DNA of 64,000 nucleotides from Plantago elongata. Taxonomy: Eukaryota > Streptophyta > Magnoliopsida > Lamiales > Plantaginaceae. Positions 41,608-52,950 of the stretch are shown piece by piece. Position numbers and translations under genes: made by a program. Within the stretch, counting starts at the first letter, position 1. Each line of letters opens with the position of its first letter. The stretch is from assembly GCA_036897095.1 (NCBI GenBank), contig JAYMSP010000201.1, forward strand, positions 1 through 64,000. Direction: 5' to 3'. The notes beneath the pieces were generated by a model that saw nothing but the letters and a program-made list of their open reading frames with translations, searched no databases and was not told where the DNA came from.

Positions 41608-42612
41608 TTAACGGTTCATCCCTTTCTGATGAATGGGGGGCATTGCCATTCCTTGATTCCTAGCAACATTTCCGTTCCACCCTAACAAATTTCACACAAT
41701 AAATGGAAAGTTAATTAGCCAATCTGCAACAAATTTAAAGAATTGGAGGTAATATACTGGTGATTAATTACCAAGGGACACATCGAATCCACGACACTTG
41801 AGTTCGCGATACTCTTGGCAGAGAGCACAGGGCTCACAGAAGCAATGAACAAGACAGTCGTTACAAGGGTCCTCGGGCAAGTTGTACAAAACTCTCATCT
41901 TTTCGCGATAGCAGCACGAATACAAACAACCACACCCCGTTACACAGTTTATCAAAGTGTAGATAGCACCAGCTAAAAAACAGGCTGCATCTCACATGAA
42001 CATGAATCAATAATAGTTTATGTATGATCAGGGCCCTTTCAAGAAATCGGGAGGTCCTGTTCCAAGTTTTATAATGATGCCCAAATAAGTAGTATATTAA
42101 ATAAAATAAATCATTTATTTTGGAAATTTCACCAACACCAAGCCAATTATGTATGTTATTTTTCCATCTTTTTCATAATATTTTAACATAAATTCACTTT
42201 TTAATCATAATTATATCAATCACACTTTGGGCTAAAAATGAAGTGCCACAAAATGGAAGTTTATGTACGATCTAGCGCCCCACGCACCCTCCAGGCACTA
42301 GGATTTTTATGATTAGGTCACCTAAGAAACATATATAGTTGTTGACTTACAAGTGGATCCTCTATCAACAATTTCAGCAATCCTTCCAAAACTTATGCAT
42401 GGACAACAACATGTTAGGCAACCTGTAGAATCACAACAATTAATAATGTTAGAGACCATATATAAATTTAAGTTAGCAATCATACTATAGTCTGGCACTC
42501 TGGCCTGTTATAGATATGGAAAAGGGCCGGCAAACTTACAGCCGGAACAATCGGTAGTACAGTCGCAGAGGCCGGAAGACCAGTTCCCTTGATCAGTTGG
42601 TGGAACAGCCAT
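41608..42612 (-). CDS. PLANT CADMIUM RESISTANCE-like protein (PLAC8), copy A
   Basis: Small cysteine-rich membrane protein of the PCR family. Characterised relatives export or bind cadmium and zinc, influence organ size, or conduct calcium. Exons in transcript order are 42612-42540, 42422-42351, 41984-41772 and 41681-41608, all with phase 1 junctions, giving 143 aa. The N-terminal part has [16 protein letters not shown]. The family CCxxxxCPC motif is [22 protein letters not shown] and [20 protein letters not shown] follow, then [12 protein letters not shown] near the end. This copy keeps nearly the full family cysteine set. A TATA box (TATAAATAGT, minus strand) is near 42681-42690. Intron 2 carries a 228-bp insertion. 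Confidence 0.9.
42030..42257. mobile_element. 228-bp insertion in intron 2 of PCR copy A
   Basis: Compared with the same intron of copy C, extra DNA lies between two 15-bp near-identical direct repeats (AGTTTATGTATGATC at 42015-42029 and AGTTTATGTACGATC at 42258-42272, one mismatch). The insert begins AGGGCCC. The length of the repeats suggests retroposition, while the sequence recalls hAT remnants, so its class is open. Confidence 0.5.
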
Positions 42613-43131
42613 GGAATGTGAAGAATGCTGTTCAGTTGTTTAGAGTATGAAAGATGCATAAAGCTACTAACTAGGTAAGTACTATTTATACAGTAATTAC
42701 GTACGTATTCTTGCATTGCATTTGCGTTATAATTTGCTGATGGATATACTAGTCTAGTGAATCACTTGGTGGGGGTAATCCTGTGTGGATCTTATGTCTT
42801 GCATAGTTGCATGTAGTAGTTATTCCTCCAACGCTCCGAACAATTAAATGTAGTTTGTTTGGGGTTGGACTGTTGGACATGTGATAAAATCAATACATAA
42901 AATACCATATCCGTCCCAAATTAAATAACATGTTGGTATTGAACTGGAGATTAAAGTAAATCGTTACTATATGATTCAAATGAGTGTTGTTGAAAATAAG
43001 TGGGTCGAGTTACTAAAAATATTTAATATTTATATAAGAAAGAGGCAGAAATGTTTAATTACTTGCATATACCGTAATAGGAGTATATCTAATTAAGTAA
43101 TTATGATTATGGGAGATTTGTAGAGAGAGAC

Positions 43132-44063
43132 CAGGCACGGACACAGTACGGTGCAAGAAGCAGTAGTATTTTCAGCCCTGAATTTTTCCTCCGAAATTAA
43201 CAGTATAACCTTAGAAAATTATATATATAATAAAAATTCAATATTAACCTATAAACCTTCAATAAATAATAGAAAAATCTCATAAATTATCATTGAAATT
43301 CAACCAAATAACCAACAGAACTTTAATCCTAAAATCTAGGCAAACTATTTGCAGAATTCAACAATAAAATGAACTAAAAGCTTTGTTGTTATTGAAAATT
43401 AATAGATTAAATTGAAAGATCAATAAAACCCAAATCTCATAGGAGGATTCTTGCACTACTTTCATCTTTTTACGTTGCGATCAAATAGAGACTCCAATGG
43501 ACCAGCTTTTTTATAGCACTTGGACAATTGATAAGAAAACCCACATTTGATGTGATCTGTAAAATGTTGATTTTGTGAGTTTTGTTTGTGAGAGTATGAA
43601 GATAGAGAGATGATTTCACCATTTTGTTTTATTCTTAAGTTATGGAGAATTGAGAGAGTAATTAAGATTTAAAAACGGGAGATTTAGACGGTGCCTTGGA
43701 TATACAATGTGTCTTTTGGCTATTCTGAATCCATTTTTATTTATTTATTTGAAAGTTAAGAAAATAGAAGATATTATGAGACTTGAGAAATTATGAATAA
43801 AATAGTAAAATATGAAGAGTGAATACATTGGAAGATTTGTTTCATATTAAAGTACGGAAAATTGAGATTGTGACGGAAACTCATACTGAAAAAAATGAGT
43901 ATTATAATGTTAAAGTAATTTTATTTTTTTTGAAATGGCTAAAGGGTGACTTGAATAGTAAAGTGACATTATATTAAATGAATAAGTGATGAATGGGATA
44001 TTTATTAAAAAAAATTCATGTGATATTCGCTACTCCTGATTATTTTCTTTGCGTCCGTTCCTG
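43132..44063. mobile_element. Non-autonomous hAT-type element, 932 bp
   Basis: Terminal inverted repeats are CAGGCACGGACACAG at the left and GCGTCCGTTCCTG at the right (CAGGAACGGACGC inverted). Flanking 8-bp sequences AGAGAGAC (43124-43131) and AGGGAAAC (44064-44071) match at six of eight positions, consistent with an aged hAT target duplication. There is no coding capacity. It lies upstream of PCR copy A and separates it from DNA that is contiguous in other copies. Confidence 0.65.
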
Positions 44064-44689
44064 AGGGAAACCACAGTCGTGATCAACAATTAGAGGTGAT
44101 ATTGCCTGACAATCTGGCACATATTGAAGGCACAAGCAAGTTGAATACAAGTTGCGATGTTGGATTCAATTCGATGCAAGTTGAGTTTCATAACGACCAA
44201 GACCCTCGTACGTTAACGACCTAATTATTATCACAACGCGCTTAAATTAAAGTTGGTGCATTGCGTGTGTGCTCAAGTGTAAAGCGTCCAAGACTATTTA
44301 TCCATAAGGTTCCCAATGATCATAATGCAGTTCCTGATCGTAATGCGATCTCTTAATTATCATATAATTTAACACATCGTTGTTGACTTCTCCTTTATAT
44401 TTTATTGTTATCTTTTAAGTCAAGATCCTCACATATTTATTTCTTTTAACACATTAAAGAGGCTGGACCAAAGAGGTAAGGTATAAACTTTTATGAAAAA
44501 TTAAAATTGGACCGGTACAAAATTGGACCCCAATCAATAAAATAATAAGATAATAATTTTTTTTAAATCCTAATGTATATATATTAAATTGGTTCCAACG
44601 AAACTATAAATTAATAATTACTAAAATACTCCCCACACACATACACGATACACTTAAAATTTTAAGATTGTCTAATAAAAAATGGATCT

Positions 44690-44906
44690 ATAGTCGCTTG
44701 TTTTTTTTGTTGAACTTCAAATCTATATTGAGTTCATATTTGAATCTACTCATCGCACTTAAGAGTTGGGGTGCCTTCTTATATTGTAACAAAAAGTTGT
44801 GAAGAATTGTTGCCACTTGCAATGCTCCTTTTCGAGTGACCGGTTCCAAAGCTATTGAATCATCTTCAAATTCGTCATCGACCGGATTTTGAATGGTATC
44901 CGTCAC
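44690..44906 (-). mobile_element. Possible transposase C-terminal relic
   Basis: An open frame of 72 codons includes TRKGALQVATILHNFLLQY and then ELNIDLKFNKK. This resembles C-terminal regions of plant CENP-B/Tigger-like transposases as I recall them. No catalytic domain or termini were found nearby, so the family assignment is weak. Confidence 0.3.
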
Positions 44907-45669
44907 AATGTTTTTAATGCTTTGAACCTAATAAAAGTCATTATTTTTTTAAGAATAATCTAGCAAATGATTCACATTCATTTTCAACTTGAAAATCTAA
45001 ATTAAAGGTCATACGTAAAACCTCTTTAAATTAATAAATTATTCATTTATCGATATATTTATATCTCGTTAAATTAATAAAATATTCTAATCCGAACTTG
45101 GGTGAGCACGCCACTATATTCCCTATTAACTTTGCCCTAGGCATGTTTGTTAGGTTTAGATGGGTCTCCTAAGAACTAAGACGGACTACATGCACAAACT
45201 AAGTGATATAAATACATACGTGGCCTATGGAGGTCGTCCTCGAAGTCATCTCTAAGGGGTACCCTGAAATCCGACCAACTATTCTTATCAAAACTCAGGG
45301 TCACATCTATTTAAAATGGATAGGTTTCATGTTCGATTTGCAGAGGTTCGAGGAACATTACATTCGGACCACTCCGTGAACACCCAAATATAATATGACA
45401 GTTGAATACAAGACCACCCCATATGAGAAGCTTTACTAGATACTGCAATAAATTTATTTTCTTTGGTGAGCATTAAGACTTAACAACACGTTTATTACCC
45501 TCAATCACATATAATACGATATCCGACAGAGTTGTCAATTGTCATGACACTCATTCTTCATTCTACACTTACTGTTTTTCTTTCCAGTTAACTGAGTAGA
45601 CTTCAATATGTCTAGAAAAATTCGTCTGATCAAACATTCATTTTTCTTCTTGTTACGGTACATAACATT

Positions 45670-45727
45670 ATTAGTACATATAACCACATATAATATCCAT
45701 TAGTACATATAACCACATATAATATCC
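45670..45727. repeat. Two perfect 29-bp tandem repeats
   Basis: The unit beginning ATTAGTACATATAACCACAT occurs twice in succession at 45670-45698 and 45699-45727 without differences, which points to recent slippage or duplication. Confidence 0.9.
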
Positions 45728-45970
45728 ATCAAATCAAACCAATACCTGACCAAGTCAAACACAAATTCATATTATTACATCCCTAGTCCCACACTCCCAC
45801 TCTTATTTATTTCGAACATAAAATAACAAATTCATAACATTGTACTAATACAATCATCGACCCGATCTTATTCTAAAAGAAATAAAATCATCCGACCTTA
45901 CATACATACATTCAGAAAACAGACAACACATGATATTGGGGATTAATTTAATTTCTTGACAGCTTCCAAA

Positions 45971-46832
45971 TCATCTGTGCATTCCTCCTTGAGGGAAAGG
46001 AGCCATTTTGACCCCTTGAGTTTTTGTGTCAACATTTCCTTGCCACCCTAACAAATTTCAAGAAAGATATGAGTCAAATAGCTAGTTTGTATATTCATGT
46101 AACTATGTGGATACTGTTAGACTAATTAAATTCTGGCAAGAACATGTACATTGTAACTCAAGAAAATTATATGATCCCAAATTAAGTTGATCTTTCATGT
46201 GCGAAATTAGGGATGTTACCAATATTCATGTTGAATCCGCGAAGCTTGAGCTCGCGATACTCTTGGCAGAGAGCACACGGCCCACAATAGTGATGAACAA
46301 GAGCATCATAACAAGGAAAGTCTGCTGACAAGTTGTACATCAGTTTAATCCGTTTCCGATATAAGCATGAGTAACAGTAAGCGCACCCTGTTGTATATTG
46401 TATTAGAGCGAATATAGCTCCGCTTACTGCACATGCTGCAAATCACATCAATTGGGTAATGAATTAGAATGTACTCATATATCCTTGTGGATACATCATG
46501 ATGCTCTGATGATTAGGATATACAATGTTTATTTGTGGCAAATTAACTTTTGTTCAAACTTACAAGGAGATCCTTGATCTACAATCTCAGCAATCTGCCC
46601 GAATGTTATGCATGGACACCAACACGTCAAACAACCTGTAGTACATATAATTAATATAGTATGATATGATAATAATATTAAGGGATTGATTCATTTCATG
46701 GTGTGAAAATTAAGACAACTTACAAGTGGAACAATCAGAACAACAGTCACAAAGTCCGGTAGACCAGGGGCCTTGGGTGACCTGTGGCGGTCGGACGGGG
46801 ACGGGTACTCCTGTAGTCTGGTTAACATTCAT
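45971..46832 (-). CDS. PLANT CADMIUM RESISTANCE-like protein (PLAC8), copy B
   Basis: Exons in transcript order are 46832-46724, 46635-46564, 46435-46220 and 46047-45971, with the same phases as copy A; 157 aa. It has a longer proline-rich N-terminus ([19 protein letters not shown]) before [11 protein letters not shown] and the motif CCLTCWCPC. It is strongly diverged in exon 3. Where copy A has [14 protein letters not shown], this copy has [14 protein letters not shown], losing two conserved cysteines, and [13 protein letters not shown] replaces [13 protein letters not shown]. All splice sites and the frame are intact, so it is probably functional but altered. A TATATAAAC box lies near 46913-46926 on the minus strand. 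Confidence 0.88.
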
Positions 46833-47249
46833 ATCATAAGAATGTAATAACTTGTTAATTTTGAAATTTAAAAAACATGCAATATACTATAGTGTATAAT
46901 TTCTGAGATCGAGTGGTTTATATAGCAGCTAAGGATAATGGATAATGGTAACAAGAACAACACTTGGTAGGGTTTTGTCGCAAATTGCAAAAATGCAAGT
47001 TGGATATTTATTTCATTAGGAGAGATGGTTGGGAAAGATGGAAGAATTTAACTACACTTCAAACCGTACTATTGTAAATAAACTGGAAAAGTTGAAATTC
47101 GTGCCGTATTAGCAATTAAGTTAAAGTTTTGGACCTTTCCTCAAATTACATATTTTATACTTACACCTATCCCAAAATTAGGCTAAAATTCATCTCTAAG
47201 CAAACCGGATCAACACAGCTCTGCAATCGAGCTTCAGTTCTTCGTTCTC

Positions 47250-48173
47250 ATGGCGATTAACGTAAGTTTTCTTCTCCACATTGTTGTATACCTTAATCAC
47301 ACACTCCTTCGCGATATTTTTCTGTAAACACATTTTTTTATTACGTCGATTTGTTCTTCATATCGATTACCAATCGAGAAATGTCCGATTCTCAAAATTT
47401 GTTGCGTTTATCTGTTGAATTTAATGTCTAATTTATCAATTAAGCTTTGGATTTGAATTCCCCCAACGATCTACGCTAATCCTGCAATTTATATATCAGT
47501 AAGCTGTATGACGATGATATGTTAAAATCTGATTCGGATTGCACCGATTTTTTATTTATGTGATTCATGTTGCTTACATATCAATTATCACACAGAATTA
47601 TACAAAATGAATTTTCATGAGTTTATTGTATGTTCATTTTGCTTCCAGGATTAGTTTGTCATCCAAACATGTTTAGCAGGATTCATTTATTATGCTGTGC
47701 TGTGTTGTGTAGGTGATGTTTTGAATGTTCTCTGCATTTGGTCTTCGATTTTCATATGTGATTTGTCACAAGTTGCATCTGTCTGTTTCTGGAACGGATA
47801 ACCGTCTTTTACTTTTGAATTTCATGTGTTGTAGTCTATGCATCACTTCAGAGTTCACAGAGAATTTTCATGTCTAATGTTATTTTATCAACATAGGTAC
47901 ACCGTACATATTTCATCACAAAGTTATTCATATAGATTTTGATATGGTGTTGCATTTGAAGCAGCAGAGAAAGTACGTGGAGATGCTAAACGAGGGGGAC
48001 TTTATGTCTTGTCGACTAATGACATTTCCTATTCCTTGTCTAGGTTTATCTGCAGGCCCCTAGATCCCGATGATGCTTGGGTGTTTGCGACTCTAGAAGA
48101 GGCTAATCCGAGTGTGAGCCTTGCGCTAATCTTAACAGGCCTGCTACATGGTTTCCCACTCAAAGGCATGTAA
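47250..48173 (+). other. Possible unrecognised small gene, spliced
   Basis: ATG GCG ATT AAC at 47250-47261 is followed at once by a consensus donor GTAAGT, and preceded by a leader-like pyrimidine-rich stretch. About 700 bp downstream, an open frame with no ATG until its end runs to a TAA at 48171-48173. It includes RFICRPLDPDDAWVFATLEE followed by ANPSVSLALILTGLLHGF. A TTGTCTAG acceptor at 48043 could start a last exon, but joining it directly to the first exon in phase does not use this frame. Other frames are possible. The product is unknown to me. The last part is homologous to the block at 41215-41480. Confidence 0.3.
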
Positions 48174-48202
48174 GGACCTTAGAAGTAGCTCGTTTCTACA
48201 GG

Positions 48203-48815
48203 CAAGCACGGACACACATATATTTGAGGGACCGCAATTGCGGCCCTCGATTTTGAACATGAAATGACTATTATACCCTTCCAAAAATTTATTGAATAGT
48301 GATATATTTAGCAAGAATGAATTATGAAAGAAATTGATACAGCTCAGCCTGGTGCACCTATATTTCATAAAGACTTCTGCCAATTAATCACAATTTCGAT
48401 TCTCAGCAGTGGTAGATTTTCCAACCATTTTTTTTATATTGTTTTCTACCATTTACTTGACATTTTTCATTGTTTCTTTATGATTCAGTAATATTTTTTA
48501 TTATTTCTCTTTTTAATATTCTTTTAATTTACATTTCACAATCATATTTTATAAATAATTAACTTTATTACATTTAACTCTCTTTGTTTCTTTTATTTTT
48601 TCTATTCAATGGTAAATTTATTTACTTAATATACTTAAAACAATTTTATTCAATCTAAACAAAGTATATTATATCTAATTCCTCCCGTTTATGAAGTCTA
48701 AACATTGTTCTTTACTATGTGAGTTTTGAAAACGTAATTTCATTGGTCATTAATTCATTAAATTTATAGTAAAAATATTCGCCACCCATAACATATATTT
48801 ATGCATCCGTCCCTG
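48203..48815. mobile_element. Non-autonomous hAT-type element, 613 bp
   Basis: The ends are CAAGCACGGACACA and TGCATCCGTCCCTG (CAGGGACGGATGCA inverted). A perfect 8-bp target duplication TCTACAGG flanks it at 48195-48202 and 48816-48823. The interior is AT-rich and non-coding. Removing it restores colinearity with the block at 41215-41480. A truncated relative lies at 52486-52937. Confidence 0.85.
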
Positions 48816-49309
48816 TCTACAGGTTAATAAAGTTTCTGCGAAAATTTTGTAAGTTGTGACATTCCCGCTTTTGGTATTCTTTTTGTTTGAAACCATTTGA
48901 TTTCGATATCTTTAAATGCATTATTATTCATTTTAATTAAACTAAACATGTAACAACTTAATTACGCGAACATAACATAATGTTTTATTATTGTATGTCA
49001 TAAACAAGGCTAGAAAATCTGCGTTATTATTGTGATAAATGATAATAATATATTTAAAAGTATCAAAATCGTATAGTCATAAACAAAGAGAAAAATAAAA
49101 TATAACAACTTATGATATATTTTTCGAATTTTTTCCATAAACATAACATATAATGTTTTATTATTAATGAATTGATATTAAGAAGACTTGCAATCGAGTC
49201 TTGGTACTTATATATATCGTCCAAGAGACTCAAAGCAAAACGAAAGACAACACGCATATGGATCATAATAATAACAAAAATTGGGAATTAATTATTCATC
49301 TGGTGAGTC

Positions 49310-50027
49310 TTAACGCGTCATCCCTCCCTGAGGATTGGGGGGCATTGCCAGTCCTTGATTCTTCGCAACATTTCCATCCCAGCCTAACAAATTTCACATA
49401 ATAATAATATTCAAAATTAATCAGCTAATCTGCAACCAATTTTAAGAATGGGAGGATCTTGAATTGATACTGATGATCATTAACTTACCAACAGACAAGT
49501 CGAATCCACGATGTTTGAGTTCACGGTAATGTTGGCACATAGCGCAAGCCTCACAGAAGCAAATGACAAGACAGTCGTTACAAGGGTCCGCAGGCAAATT
49601 GTACGTATTTCTCAGCCTTTTGCGGTAGTAGCTCAAATAGAAACGACTACAACATGTCATGTTCAGCAGATAGAAGATAGCACCACTTAAAAAACAAGCT
49701 GCAGCAGATCACATGAACATGAATCAGTGATCGTTTATGTATGATTTTCATGATTATATATGTTACGCAGGAAATTACTTCACATATATCGTTGTTGACT
49801 TACAAGTGTTTCCTCTATCAACAATTTCAGCAACCCTTCCGAAACTTATGCACGGACAGCAACATGTGAGGAAACCTGTAGAATTAGAATCCATCATATA
49901 TAACAATCATATGTAATGCTATTCTCTGGCCTGTCATGGATATGAAAGGGGGCAGGGCCAACTTACAGCTGGAACAATCGGAAGTACAGTCGAGAAGTCC
50001 GGTAGACCAGGCCCCTTGAACAGCCAT
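49310..50027 (-). CDS. PLANT CADMIUM RESISTANCE-like protein (PLAC8), copy C
   Basis: Exons in transcript order are 50027-49967, 49875-49804, 49698-49489 and 49383-49310; 138 aa, frame intact. The N-terminus is short ([14 protein letters not shown]). Relative to copy A several cysteines are replaced: GLLDC for [14 protein letters not shown] for CCLTCCCPC, and [18 protein letters not shown] for the [13 protein letters not shown] segment. [17 protein letters not shown] is kept. It is the closest relative of pseudogene D; the two share exons, introns and upstream DNA. A TATATAAAC box is near 50083-50094 on the minus strand. Confidence 0.88.
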
Positions 50028-52485
50028 GAGATGTGAAGAATGTTGTTAATGTTTAAAATGCATTAAGCTATAGCTAGCTAAGGTGTTTATATAGTTAGTA
50101 CGTACTGTTGCAGCGCGCTAAAATTTAGTAGTCTAGTGTAACACTTGGTGGGGTTAATCCTGTCTGGATATGGAAGCTTCGGTTTGCAGAAATGTCTACC
50201 ATCGATTCGATATGTTTGAATATTCAACTTATATAATAGTCTTCAATATAGCTAGTTATTTATACCTCGCCATGCATAAACTAATAATGAGTGTGGGATT
50301 GAATATCACAATGAATTTTAGATGAAAATTAATTTAAGAATAAGGTTGTGTTCTCTTCAACTGAAATTATTTTCAGTCCAGTTTAGCTCGACTTAGTTAT
50401 AATTCATACATTACTTCAGTTCAGTGAATTTTAATTGAATGGAATATAGCCTAAGTGTGTAAAATCTAAAAAATGTTTATTATAAATTAGGTAAATTTGC
50501 AATAATGCAAAAGTTTATCATGATGCAAAAGTTAGAATAAGATTCCTCAGGTAAATCTAAAGTTTATTATAAATTAGGTAAATTTGCAATTTTCCATGTA
50601 ATTTGTAAATGGTACGTTGTGTTGGCGAATTCAAAATTGTTTCGAATTTCTCACTTAGATGTAATGAGGAACACTCTAATTGTTACAACTTCGTTGTTGA
50701 ACAAATGATGATTGAGATGAGATGGAAATGGAAATGGTGTAACAAAGATTGCTAGACGTAATTAATTATAAGTATTTGTATCTCTATGGAAGACTTTCCT
50801 TCGTTGAAGACTTTTGCGTGGAATTTGACGATTCTCATGCACTCGTCTATGGAGTTATACTTGGAATTGTGGACTCTAATTAATTTTTGTCATGAAATCA
50901 CGAAGTTTCTTAAGCAATCACATATTTACTATATAATCTGAGTTGAATCTGTTCAAATAGGTGAATGATGATTAAATTATAGTTAAATTATTAAAATTAG
51001 TGTTTGATATAAAATTGTAATTGTATATGATATTATAAATTTATTATTTTGATTGTGTAAGAAAATAATTATTGGTGTAAATAAGATGTGATAGTTTGAT
51101 TGGATAATAATTAATTTTTAAGTTCGTTGTAACGAGATGATTGGTTATATTTATGAATTGTAGTATTAGAATAATTAGTTTAGAAATAAGGGAGAGCAAA
51201 GGGGTCAGAGAAATTGAGTAATAATAAGGATATTTAGTTACTCTAATTTGAATTGTATTTCAAATATAAAAATAGTAAAATTCATTTTAATAACAATCAG
51301 CCCCTAATTTAAATATATTAAGAGTATGTACATTGACTAACTAGTTTTGACATAAACATCACCACTAGAAATTTAGAATTGCATCACTTTTATGATATAT
51401 TTTTAGGATTTATCCAACTTAACGCTTTAGAATTTATAGTTCTCAAATAATGTAGATATTTATATCCCTTACAACCTAACATGTGGAAAATTTTGCCCGA
51501 GTATTGTCATTCTTTTCGAAAGATTCATCAAATCGATTTACGAGGGGTACATTATTTTGGCACCAAACGCCATTGAATCTGGTTTCTCATAACTAAATTT
51601 GTCCGATTATTAGAAATTTAGAATTGGGTATGTGGTACCACATATATATTGATCGATGAAGACACAAAACAGTTGAGTACAAGTTGCGATATATGTTGGG
51701 TCCGATGTATGAAGGTGAGTTGAGTTTTCCTGATACAAGGTACTTGACTAGCAGAAATAACGACCAAGACCTTACTTATTTTTTAATCACAAATCATTAC
51801 AACGTGATTAAAGTTGGTGCGTGTGCATGAAAGTAAATCGTACGAAATCATAAAACAAAGAAATTGTAAGTGAGTCATGCGGTAGAAGATGATTGGTAAA
51901 GATGCACTCCGAAGAAGCTATCCACTTTACTATGGTGTAATCTCCAACTTGATTGATATAATAAAATTTTACCATCTAAACTTTCATTATATTAATAATT
52001 AAAAATTACGATTATGATTTGAGACTAGTTCGTGATTAAAGTTGATTACCGTTGATTGCAAAACGTTAAATATGGACAGTTTCTCTGAGAAAGAATAAGT
52101 ATGGGATATGGAGAAGGAGGTGTTTTAATTTTGAGTTCTGGAAATCTGAAGTTCAAAACATGTCAGCCTTTGAAAGAACAGAGAATTGGAACCATGTAGA
52201 ATAGGAACTCTATCAGTTCAGTGATTTATGTTTAAGAATTGCATTTGGTCTACGGTTCTTATTACGATAGTAGACTGAAGTAATAATGAAGAATTGTATA
52301 TTGAAGATGAATGAATTGTGTTTGTTTTAATTACAATCTAGCTTCTATATATATAGAAGAGGGCTAAGGCTAACTACCGGAGTATTACAACTAATAATAC
52401 AACTGAGTATAGGAGCTCCGGATTTCATCTGTTTGATTGATTCCCTACAGTACTCTCACTGGAACAGTGGACAATCCACAAATTA
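50028..52485. other. Upstream region of PCR copy C, with duplicated DNA
   Basis: About 51585-52255 matches about 54330-55180 upstream of pseudogene D, including TTTGTCCGATTATTAGAAAT, GTGGTACCACATATATATTG and GGGATATGGAGAA. An area at 50350-50460 resembles 60140-60270 (TTCAGTTCAG-rich), possibly a MITE family. An LTR-like stretch may lie at 52260-52450. No gene was recognised. Confidence 0.6.
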
Positions 52486-52937
52486 TGAAAGAAATTGATA
52501 CGGCTGAGCTCAGCTAGTGTACCTATGTTACATAAAGTATTCCCTTGTTTTCTACTATTTACTAGACATTTTTCATTATTTTTTTATAATTCAATAACAA
52601 TTTTTATTATCTCTCTTTTTTAATATAATTGACATTTCACAATCATATTTTATAAATACTTAACTTTATTTCATTTAACTCTCTTTGTTTCTTTATTATT
52701 TTTATTTAATAGTAAATTCATTTACTTAATATGCTTGAAAAAAATTATTTAATCTAAACAAAGTTATATTATATCTAATTCCTCCCGTTTATGAGCACAT
52801 AATTTAAAATTTATAGTTTAAACATTGTTCTTTACTATGTGAGTTTTGAAAACGTAATTTTCATTAGTCATTAATAATGAACTTTTTTAATTAAATTTAT
52901 AGTAAAAAATATGACATATATTTCTGCATCCGTCCTG
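52486..52937. mobile_element. Truncated relative of the 48203-48815 hAT-type element
   Basis: Matches the element at 48203-48815 from GAAATTGATACGGCT to the right end CTGCATCCGTCCTGG. It lacks roughly the first 120 bp. It ends a few bases short of exon 4 of PCR pseudogene D, as the full copy lies a short distance downstream of copy C. Confidence 0.75.
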
Positions 52938-52950
52938 GTACACTTAATTC

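Larger units (their letters stand above)
44064..45970. other. Spacer between PCR copies A and B
   Basis: AT-rich DNA. 44100-44220 resembles sequence upstream of copies C and D (CAAGTTGCGAT, GACCAAGACC). A tandem repeat lies at 45670-45727. No host gene was recognised. Confidence 0.5.

Noticed and set aside
52260-52450. LTR-like stretch with TATATATAGA near PCR copy C
   Set aside because: No second copy, primer site or matching target duplication could be seen, so a solo LTR is only a guess.
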